Shown here: piece after piece, positions 35,101-47,100 of the stretch
Layout: every line of letters starts with the position of its first letter
How positions within the stretch are numbered: position 1 is the first letter of the stretch
Source: Spisula solida
Taxonomy: Eukaryota > Mollusca > Bivalvia > Venerida > Mactridae
Direction of reading: 5' to 3'
DNA length: 64,000 bases
Assembly (NCBI GenBank): GCA_947247005.1
Contig: OX365955.1
Coordinates: forward strand, 32,529,822 to 32,593,821
Translations under genes and position numbers: made by a program
The notes under the pieces: model-generated
Database searches by the model: none
Told to the model about the DNA's origin: nothing
Seen by the model: only the letters and a program-made list of their open reading frames with translations

Positions 35101-38100
35101 TGTAGAAATAGGAAGTTTATAATGTTCCTGAAGTGTAGTAAGTTGACTGACTTCAGTACAGCTTGCTTACCATACCACAATTTCATATAGACAATATCAA
35201 ACAAGGACAATGCAGTCAAACAAGGTCAATGTAGTCAATACAGTTCTTACAAAATGATCTTGAATGTTATTAGAAAACAAACAGCTTTCCATGAACAATA
35301 TATTATCAGATAACATAAGCAAACAATATTGAAAATCGAGGTTTTTTGCCATGAGTAATGGATATAATATAGCAAACATATTACTATCGCATCTTCTCAG
35401 TAAATTTATGGAAAGATAATAGAATAGGTTTCCTGAAAGTAAGAATAATGCAATTTGGAAATTCATTATTAAGGTTCACCTACAAGAACAATGTTGATTT
35501 TTTTTGAAACCATGAAGATATTTGCTACTGCATAGAACCAGTATTAAATTCAGAAGAGAATGGTCTGTTATTAAGATTCTTGTAGCGGAACTTTAACGGT
35601 ATTAAAACAAATGTTTGACATTAAAATGAAGTGGTTTTGTTATATTGGGAGACATGTTATGTTAAAAGTAATGTACTTAATCTTTTATACATTATTAGCT
35701 TCAGTTTTTAGTCTTTTAAACAATATTATCAATCCCAGTGGGCCCTAGGTTGCTGACCTGGGTAATGTTCTGGAAAAATGGTCCCAGGTCCCTGACCTAA
35801 ATAATCTTCGCAAGTTGGATCCATAGATAAAAGTTTTCCCTTTATATTTGTTTGTGTAAAAAGGAATTATCTCTGATTTTACCTTGTGTTTAACCCTAGA
35901 TGGCTCACTATCACACATGGCCTAGATATTATAGAAAACAAGTCATTAAGAATTGCAAGCAATACAGAAGTCCCCTACCGGTTTGAAGCCATTTACAATG
36001 TTTCTATTGCCATAGCAACCACAATATCCACATATCAAGTTTCATAAACATAGCCTGAAAACTATTTGAGTTATGGCAGGATCCAGATTTGGGCATATTT
36101 TCACTCGTTCTGTTGCCATAGCAACCACAATTTTTGTAAAAATCAAAATATTTTTAGAAGTGCATAATCCCCTTATTGCCCCCTATCCACATACCAAGTT
36201 TCATAAATCTAGCTTGGAAACTATTTCAGTTATGTCAGGATCCAGATTTTTTGACAGATGGACAAACTGACGGACGGCAAACCTATAGTCCCCTCCGGTC
36301 AAAAACCGGAAGGGGCCAAAAATTTTGACCAGGTTTCAAAAAGAACTAGAAGGGTTGTTGACACAAAAACATGTCTCTATCTTCTACGAGGTGACCAACA
36401 GGGACCGGAATTCTCCGAGGGTAGGGAATACAAGCATGTCCATAAATCCATCATTTATTCACCGATCTTATCAATCTTGGTGTCAATGGTGAGAGGAATG
36501 ATTGTTCTTTAAGGACAAATAACTGTCATAACATATATTTACACACAGCAAGAAATATCCGAACGCAAACAGTCACAAGACTTGTCAAAATGCCTTTCCG
36601 AAAAGATCTGATTGCATAAATTCTCAGATTGTTCAACTATCGACGATATCGTAATGATTGAACAAATTCCTTCGGCAGATCGTTCCAGTAAACATAATAG
36701 AATAATGCGGTACCCTTAAAGTGTTGATAAATAGATTAAATGTAACAAATCGAACCTTTTTTTCTTCACAATACGTTTTCAATTGTTCGTAAACATCCAT
36801 GACCGACCAACGCGCATGCGCACGGAATTATCTAAGACTACGTCTCATTAGTCAGCGACAGACACACCTCCGTCGGTGCTCGTCGCAGACCAATGAAAGG
36901 ACGTCTTACAAAAACTTCGTGAGCATGCGCATTGCACCCATGGCCGTTGAAAGCGAAACTACAGCAAAGAATGTGAAGAAAAAGGTTCGATTTGTTACAT
37001 TTAATCTATTTATCGACACTTTAAGGGTACCATATCTAGATACGTATCGTGAATCGCCAGTACCATATCTAGATACGTATCGTATCTTCACTGGGCAGGC
37101 GATCCACAGCCCTAATGTACAATAATTTGAATGTTGCCCTCAAAATGGATGACAGGAGGGTTACATTCAAAATATAACTCTTGAATGTTTTGGTATAACA
37201 AAATCAATATCAATGTCAGTAATGGTGACATGAACTTTGTCAACTCGAGAAAACAAAATATCACAATCAGCTTCGGGTAATATTTAGTAGCTCGGTTAGA
37301 TGATATTTATATCACCTCACTACCATGTGATAACCATATAATGCTGTCCTTTTACAAATACACACCTCATAATTTGAAGCACAGAGTTCATGTAACATGT
37401 GTTTCCAAGATTTTTCAAGCCTGTCACCCCGGGAATAATAGATCGTCTCTTGAAGGTCACTCTAGATGATGGGCTAACATCAACCAACTGTTCTACTGAT
37501 CTTCTCTCCCGAGCCTTACGTTTCTTAACAACCAACTTCCATCCTGTTAAAACTTTCGACAGCAGATGTTGCCTGTCGACAGAAAAAACAATATTTGATA
37601 CAATCAATTTCCTTTCACTAAAAACTTTCAACAGCAGATGTTGCCTGTCAACAGAAAAAAAACCCACACTATATTTTAATTTCAAAAATTTGCATATAGT
37701 CTTGTTTCCTTACAACTAACTTCCATCCTGTTAAAACTTTCAAAAGAAGATGACTTGTTACCTGTCGACAGAAAAAACTTAACACTAATATTTAATTTTT
37801 TATAAATTATTTAAACATCTTTGATAAGTTATGACCAACAAGCAAATAAACAAAAGTTATTTGAACATTATTGGTATGTTATGACCAAGGATGAAACCTG
37901 CAGCCGCCCCTAGTTCCCAGTTGAATCACTAGAAGATAGAGAGTGATAGATTAAGACAATACCTGTGATGCCAGGCTGCTGTCACCAACTTGTCATCATC
38001 AGCAGCAGCTTCCCTGAAACCAGATGAAACATATACATGTACCCAGATGGGAAAAAGTGTCCGTTAATCCATTTTTCATTGGGAGTTAAATATTCTTTGA

Positions 38101-41100
38101 TTTCGAGGTTGAACGTGACCACAAAATATATTCTCTACAATTAATAAGCCTCCATAGTAATAAACAAGGAGTTTCTTTCTTCATGCTTTGTAATCCAAAA
38201 AGATACATCTCATCAAAATGATGTCTTCATAAGTTAAAGTGTCAAATTCTGAAAAATCTGAAATCCTCAAAAATCGACAATTTATATAGGGAAAATAAAG
38301 AAAAAAACCCAGTTTTTTTTGGTATTTTCAAAAACCTAAAGTTGAGGCATGCACCTGAAAACTTTCATCTATGTCACCTTACCAAAATCAACGAAATTTA
38401 ATACCCAGGAAAATTCACTGATTTCACAGAATGTGATTTTACATAAAAACACCCAACCAAGGAAATTGCCATCTTGCATAGTAACTAGAGAGAATAATTT
38501 TTGCTGGTGATGATCAAATCAGTGTATAGCACTGATTAAGCCGACTTTCAAGGCTGCGAGCAACATTTGAACATGAGAAATTAAACTGTAACGTGTGTGC
38601 ATTTAATTGCATCTGGGTTTTTTACAAGGCTAACTAGATCTACAGACATTTTTTCTCCAAGAGAAACCTGTACATTTATTTAATTTTAACCTGGAAATCC
38701 AATACGAGGCAAATGTGTGGCTGATTGAGGGGAGATTAAACAATATTTCTGCCATGTTTGACATTAAATAGTCCCGACTAACATTTCAGGGTAACAAGGA
38801 TTTTCAGGACACCATACATTGTAATTTGGAAAGTAACGGGGAACCTAAATTGCAGAGGTAGTGTTCATTTTAGGGAATTTATAAGTTTTACAGAAATTTT
38901 AACTAAAAAAGTTGCAATAAAACAACCCCTACTGTGTTTAAGGAAAATAATTTGGTAAACAACAAGTAGAAATGAATTAGTGATGATTGACCAAGTATTG
39001 AATGAACAGCCAAACCTAGTCAAACTTGTGCTAGTCAACCAAATTATTAATCAAGTCCTTGCCTTATGCAGTCACTATTATATCAACTATTATCACATTA
39101 AGGTGCTGAATCACATATTGGTGTATCAGTGATTTTTCTTGAACAAAATGAAACAGCCTGTGCCCATAAAATTGTGAAATTTTAGCGCAACAATTGGCAT
39201 AATTGGGAATTATTAAGAAAGATTTGTTTGGTTAAAATTGTTCATATTTTGCTATTTCCTACTGATAATACTCGAGTCATATGTAGCAACGACTTTTGCA
39301 AGTTTGAAAATCCACTGTTTTGACTTTTAAACAGCCATACCGTTAATTGCTTTAAACCAGAGAGAACAAAACTGTAAAGGGGGAAAATATGCATTCTCTA
39401 TGGGAAAAAAATAGAACTTTTTGGGAAATTTTGCTAGGGGAAGGTGCCTGTATTCAGCCCCAAAAATAGCCCAAAAATCACTGTGTATTGCATTATTAAA
39501 AGAAAATTGTCAAATGTTTGTGTATTTATGATATTGCTTGTATATCCCTTAAACAAGCACGCTGACATTCAACACAACTTGCAAAACAATGGCTTTTAGA
39601 AGTCATTTCGTATTTTCACATCCAAAATTCTATAGCGTATAGAACTAAGACCACTATCACTTAAATTTCTCGACATTAGTTCGCATTGGATGAAAATGAA
39701 TTAAAACAAACCGATTATCTCATTGATGTTTACCCGCTTGTATGTGCATGTTACAGACCGATCACATGGTAACCACATGACTTGCTGTAGCATGCTGGGA
39801 GGAAACACTACGCTATTTTCAAACAGAAAAATACTAAGAGCACAATATAGTGGTTTGAATTTTTCATTTGCAATCAATCTTTCATAAAGCAACTGTCAGC
39901 AGCTTTCTATTAAATAAATATTTTAGCTTAATCAGAGCTTCAGCAGTCTTTAACAAGACTGCCTTCAATAAACGCTTATGCCCTGGTGGAAGCCTTTTCC
40001 ATAAAAATAGCTTTGTCAGTCAGGGGCCGTAATTATGTTGAAATGTCGGATAGTGTAACATGGCTTTGTCAATGTAAGGGGTTTATGAGGGTAAAAAAGT
40101 ATGCCAAGTTTGAAAGCAATGCCTAGATAGACTTTCAACAATATTTGAGTTTCAACAACTTAAGTGAACAGGACAATCACTATATGCCTTCGCATCAGTA
40201 GATGCCGGGACAGGACAATCACTATATGCCTCCACATCAGTAGATGCCAGGGCATAAAAAGACATTATGATGCATCATGTATCCAGTGACTAGCTGCTTC
40301 TTAAGACATATTAGGCAGTATTAATATTAAGTCAAATTGCAATGGTGAAAGCATACTACAGCTGGGCACCCAAGACAAAGTGACAGGTTAGGGGGGTTCC
40401 ACTGACAGGACCTTAGGGACAAAAGCAACATCTTACCTTTGTACTACACCACTGTGAGAATATGAACGAAGAAGACGTCTTCCTCGAGATTCAATGTCTG
40501 TAAACTTCTGTGTAGCTATAGCTGACAAGGCAGACCTCAGGAGTTTGATATCACCAGCAGCGTTGTCATTCAACACGTAATCATCACAGGCATAACTGTA
40601 ATATAAGAACATAAGACAAATTGACTGGCACTTTTAATATGGGTAACACTATAATAAACAAAGCCTTTACCTTACAACAATGTTTATTTAGAGATTAATA
40701 ACTGGGCGCGAGCGATAATAACCCAAACAGGTCTACAACAGCTGCAGGGCTTCAGAATATGGATTAATTCAGTTCAACAGTTTAACACAGATTCGCAACT
40801 TTCTTAACAATTTTTCAGTTAATAACTGCTACCTATAATTTCACCTAACCAGATTTCCTGAACTGCATTCTAACCTAAACTAGTATTAATTTACCCTTCC
40901 GTAACGAACAAACAACTTCTCCACATGGGGAGGGAAATCAACGCTGTTGTCAAATTTTCATGGAAGAGTACAACCTGCTGTGACCGGGAATCAAATCAAG
41001 AATGCTTGGTTACAAACTCAGCACACTAACTTTTGCTCAACGTCGAAACAAAAATCTGCACTATTTCAAAATAACTGAAGTGGTTTTTTTAGTGGAATTC

Positions 41101-44100
41101 TACTGTACAAAGACAACTTACCAGTACACATATTTTTCATTCACTTCAATACTGATTGGATGCTGAAAATATAACCAGTCAACTATGTTTAGCAATATAA
41201 GAATAGCAAATACAGGGGTGCCAACAGGGCCAAATTAAAAGTCCTGAAAATGGTATGCGGCAGACCATTTTTGTCAAATAAAAGCTCCGCGAGTCGCATG
41301 TGTCGCCTGACGAAATGCACATTTGTCATGGAAAACTATCCAGTATTGGGCTACATATCAGACTCACAAGAGTTCTCTAGTCATCTGAACTAAAAACGAC
41401 AACATGGGTGAAAGTTGAGATATATGAAAATACTGAAAAATAAGCTGGGGACCAGGGGCCGCAGGACCCCCGTTGGGTCCAGGGCAAAGCCTTGGCCAGG
41501 GGTTCCAGGGGGCCGGAGGCCCCCAGAAGCTCCTTGAAAACAGCATTTTTAAAGTACTCCTGAAAGCAAATTCTGGCACTTCTGACTTGCTGTTATGAAA
41601 AATAAAAGGCCTCCAAAAAAGCATGTCCACTTGGTGATTTTGTTTTCCCTTTCAAGTAAATACCTTTGAATTATTATTGGACTTCAACTGAGTAGAGGTT
41701 GGAGTTCCAATAGTGAACAAGTGTCTGTACAAAAGTAATAGTCAATAGATTTCAGGTTGTACCTTGTCGAGAAGTGCAGATAATTTGGACAAAAAATGCC
41801 TGATAGTTGCCTAGTCTTGTGTAGAGGTTAGGGTCCCAATGGTGAACAAGTTCCACCCAGTAAAGTAAGAAAGCAGGGGTAGGGGTCTAGAGGGGCACCC
41901 CCCCAGAAGCTTCTGAGAATAGTGATTTTGAATGCAAATAAACAGCTTAACTCCAGCATCATGAGGTTGCCAAAAAACCGACCTACTGTCATGTAAAATG
42001 TCTGTATGTGTGAACATTTTCATCTGATGTATGGACTATGTATGGATATAAATATCTACACAAAAAACTCTCAACACATTCCTTTAGTAGATCAAATAGT
42101 AATATATTGTTTACTGTAAATAAGTTTCATGTTTAGCCAATATAAAAAAGACTTTATAGAATAGAACAATGGGGAATAAGTAGATTCACGAGAATATGAT
42201 CAATCATCATTTGTGTTACAGAATATGACAATGAACTAAAATAACAACTTTTTGTTGCAGATTAATTAAGTAAGTACTGTATTATTAAGGGCTATATTTG
42301 GTTAAAATTGTGCTTATATATTTTTGCAAGCAAGACAATGACTCTGCTTCAGGTAAATCACAATTTTCAATTAAAACTTAAAAGTAAACACAAGATGTTT
42401 GTAAAACATGTATGCCCCATGGCAGCCCAATAGTCAGAAATAATAAAGGTCAGTGACATTGACCTTTGACCTCAAAATCAATAGGGGTCATCTACTGTTG
42501 ATGACTAACCTACATTACATGTAAAAGTTTAAGATCCTAGGGCAAAGCGTCTTTTGGTTATTGAACGGAAAGCATTTCAATATTCAGAAATGGGTGAAGG
42601 TCACAGTGACCCTACTGACATCAAAATCAATAGGGTCCGTCAACTGTTGATAACCAACCTTCATGTAAAGTTTGAAGATCCTAGGGCAAAGCGTTCTTCC
42701 GCTATTAAATATACCCCCTCATGGCCTCATCAAAGATGGGGGGAGGGGCATAATAATATTAGATCTACTATAGGAGAAACAGTGTATGTAGTCACTCATT
42801 TCGTCAGTTTACTTCCAAACATTCAGGATATATCAGGCCCACTTAATGATTACATATACACACTGGGACACTCGTGAAATAATAATTGTTTATACTAATC
42901 AGTATTCAAAACAACTTAATTAGTTAGAAAGAAAATCATGTTTTTATTTAATTTCTGAATTTTGAAGTGTCCCAACGTCTTTAACCTTTTTAACTCTTCA
43001 CTGTAAATACTTGTGCGTCCATCACACAATCTTGTAAATATAAAGTACAATATTGCCCCAGAGTTGGACCTGTACTTAACTGGAAGAAGGTCCCTGTTCA
43101 GCAAGAAGGCCTTCAGAATCATGTTGACAAAATACAAGTTTTCTCAATAGCCCAGGGATCTAAAGATGATATTTTTGGCATGTTATTCCCCATATTGACA
43201 TGAAATTAATTGGTTTCTTTGAATCATCATGACATGGAAGCATAAAATGCTAAATGTCTGCATCTATATAGGTCCAGTACTGACCATTTATTATCATGCT
43301 TGCAACTGCTACAATTAACACTGTGTGTTCACCAACACCACACACACACACACACACACACAGATACAATGCTGTGTAAACTAAAAGTCCCATTTATATT
43401 GTCAAGAGGCTTTTATTGAACTTATTTGCAGCAACAAAATATTACAATTTCCAGAATTTTTGACGGAAAGAACGGCGCTGGACTGTACCTAATTTCTTGT
43501 TAATTCAACCATGCAAAGCTTTGTCACGCTCGTATCCGATTTGCCAATGTATTTCAACCGCTTCCCGATCACCAATTATTCCTGACATACTTCTCTCACG
43601 CGCTTAATTGCGTTTGAAAAATACGAAATTCCACTTTCGATTTGATGACAAATTTCTTACAACCGGTACTGAATACCCGAATAGCGGAAAGATCGAGTGC
43701 CGTGATTGGTTCAATGAAATACAAGGATACATGTAGAGGTAACTTCATCGGCCAATCAGAACGGTCGTTTCATTTGTGCACTGGAAAACCAATACGGTCT
43801 AAAATAATTACGAATATCGCGGTCGCGCTAGCAAAAGTCGGCATACCCCCCCCCCCCCTCAAATTTTTACGACGGATTTACGCGATTTGGAAAAACGGTC
43901 TTGGGACATGTCTAAAATACGGAAATCCGTCATAAAACGGAAAACTTTCACCCATGCGACAAAGCAATGCTCTGGACAAAAAAATGTCCTGATAAAATCA
44001 ATCTGAAGGGAATCATTCAAACACTACACAAGCTAGAGTTATGATTCTTGCGCACTGCACTTCATGTCACAGCAAAGAAACATGCATTCCTATTTTTGTG

Positions 44101-47100
44101 TCATTAATAGTAATGGTGACAAAGTTATGCCACGGACAAAAAATGCTTATAAAATCAATCAAAGGGAAAAAATTGAAAAATGGCACAAGGTATAGTTACA
44201 GTTATTGTGTACTGCACTTGGACTTTTGGTAAGAAACATGCATACCAAGTTTCAAGTCATTCAACCTCATGGTGACAAAGTTATCCTCCGGACAAGAAAT
44301 GCTCAAATTAAATCAATCTAAGGGAAATAATTAAAAAACGATGCAAGGCAGAGTTATGGTTCTTGCGCACTGCATTTCGGCTTATTGCAAGAAACATACA
44401 TACAAAATCTTGAGTCATTTGAACTTAAGGTGACAAAGTTATGCTCCGGACAAGAAATGCTCTAATAAAATCAATCAAAGGGAAATAATTCAAAACTATG
44501 ACAGGTAGAGTTACGGTTCTTGCGCACTGCACTCCGGCTTATTGCAAGAAACATGCCTATCAATTCTTGAGTCATTTGAACGTAAGGTGACAAAGTTATG
44601 CTCCGGACAAGAAATGCTCTAATAAAATCAATCAAAGGGAAATAATTCAAAAACTATGACAGGTAGAGTTATGGTTCTTGTGCACTGCACTTCGGCTTAT
44701 TGCAAGAAACATGCATACCAAATCTAGAGTCATTTGAACTAAAGGTGACAAAGTTAGGCTCCGGACAAGAAATGTTCTAATAAAATCAATCAAAGGGAAA
44801 TAATTCAAAAAGTATGACAGGTAGAGTTATGGTTCTTGTGCACTGCACTCCGGCTTATTGCAAGAAACATGCATACCAATTCTTGAGTCATTTAAACTTA
44901 AGGTGACAAAGTTATGCTCCGGACAAGAAATGCTCTAATAAAATCAATCAAAGGGAAATAATTCAAAAACTATGACAGGTAGAGTTATGGTTCATGCGCA
45001 CTGCACTCCGGCTTATTGCAATAAACATTCACACCAATTCTTGAGTCATTTGAACTTAAGGTGACAAAGTTATGCTCCGGACAAGCATTTTGTGACGCCG
45101 CCGCCGCCGCCACCGCCCCGCCGCCGCCAAAGTAATACCTATATGTCGCCTTTTCAGGCGACACAAAAAGAGACCTGAACCACATCGTTTCCCTATTAAA
45201 CTCAGTTTGTAATAAAGAAAAGCCTTTAAAGCAGATTAAATTTACCATAACTAATTAACTTTGCCATTTCTTGAGATATTTTTATCAAATAACTTTTATT
45301 TTGGTCAGAAATCATTGACCTTTCAGGAGAGATAAATTCTGGATAAAACAGGAATATTGACACTCCTACAAATAACAATAAACAGGGAAATTTCATTATT
45401 AAACTAGGTTTTCAAACAACGTTCATACCTTTGATTGTGTTATGAGTGATGTTTTTATTTCAGGTACAGTAAACTCCCTCAAAACCGGACCCTGTCCGGA
45501 CCGGTTCGAAAGTCCGGTTTTGTGGGAGGTCCGGTTTTAAGGAAGTTCTGTATCATGTACACTTTGATATGTTATCATAGGGAGTATACTGTGTGTTTCA
45601 TGATACATGTTTACGTTACATGTACAGTGCAACCTTTGAAGAGCATCACCATTAAGGGAGCTGCAAATATTTCAATTCTAACATCGATGAGTACTCAAAT
45701 TGCTCTTTTTTTCATTGGCCATCAAAACTATCCAATGGCATAGACAGTGCAATCTTACAAATCCCGAAATGCAAGTGTGAGCTAATTGGAGACATATTAA
45801 TTAAATACGATTGAGTGCAGTGTTTGTCGTAATTACAACATTTTGATGGGCTAAACGATCCTTTGTTCCAGTAAATGTTTGTTGCAATACCTACCTCAAG
45901 AACAAAACATCAAATGGAAGGACCGTTTTCTTATTACGTTCGTAATTAGGCAATTATTTAATTTCGTCGCGGCGAATTTCACAAAGTATTTTTCACGCCT
46001 GTGCAAATTACACGCGAGACCGTTTAAGAGTAAACATTAAAAACACGACTTGTTAATCGCACCTTTTGTTATGACACGTTCTTTAACTAACAATTAACAA
46101 AGTGACATTTTAGACGAGAAAAATGTACGCGTTAAGTTTTCCGTCAGGTGAGACAAATATACGCGTCCGGTATTCCGCAAGTAACTATCGATGAAAATCT
46201 TGTCAGCGGACCGAAAATGCCGTCCGGAATCCGGAATTATGAGAGTCCGGTATTGCGGGAGCTTTTTAAGTTAACTTTATAAGAAGAAAATACGGGACCT
46301 AGGAAATCGTCCGATTTTATGGGGATTCCGGTTTTGAGGGAGTCCGGTTTTGAGGGAGTTTACTGTAGAAAGAATTGTTTGTTTCAGAATTAAACTAGTC
46401 AGTAGTATTGTTTGTTTTTATTAACTTTAAAGTTGACTTTGAACCAATATGCGACATCAAGCCACTGACCTATTCCTTTTCAATATCATAAGGAACAATT
46501 AGTCTTAAACCTACTATAATTCTGATACAAACGATATCATTATCAGATGAGGAAAGGGAAGCCTGTCAGGGGCGTAGCAAGACTTAAATTGATGTTACGT
46601 CCACAAGCCTTGAAGTTGGTGGTTAGGGTTGGGGGTCTAATGATTGTGGAAATTAGGAACTTTAATGCGATATCATTCTGGTCGTATTTCTATTTTTGCT
46701 TTTCAAATTAATGTTACGCATGTGTGTATGTCCGTATCGCTGGTTACATCCCTGCCAGTGTCAGAAGGAAATTGTAATTTTTATCAAGGGAAAATGCAAC
46801 TTAAGCAACAATAGACACTCACCTAATTATTGGAATATGTCAAATAAATTTTAAGCTTCACTTCCTGAATTGAATCAAAATGGTGTCACTTATAAATACT
46901 GGAAGTCATTAGGAAACTATCAATTATAGAAAGGAAAAATTACACTAAGTCCCTGCAAATCAGGCATGAGGGATCATTAATACTTTTATTATATTATTTA
47001 GATTCCTAAGACCAACCAATCTAACGGCTTGTTACAAGGGATTAGCTAAAGAATGCCATTAATTGGCAAATGAGTGTTTCACTAGCCTCCAAAGGTCAAA

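Noticed and set aside
37399..37719. 106-codon plus-strand frame
   Set aside because: Antisense of USP44/49 exon 6 and its duplicated copies.
41364..41630. 88-codon minus-strand frame with a Pro/Gly-rich block
   Set aside because: Lies on a GC-rich repeat fragment echoed at 41870-41930; no splice or family support.
44985..45248. Gly/Ala-rich minus-strand frame
   Set aside because: Comes from the CCG-run tail of a family C repeat element.
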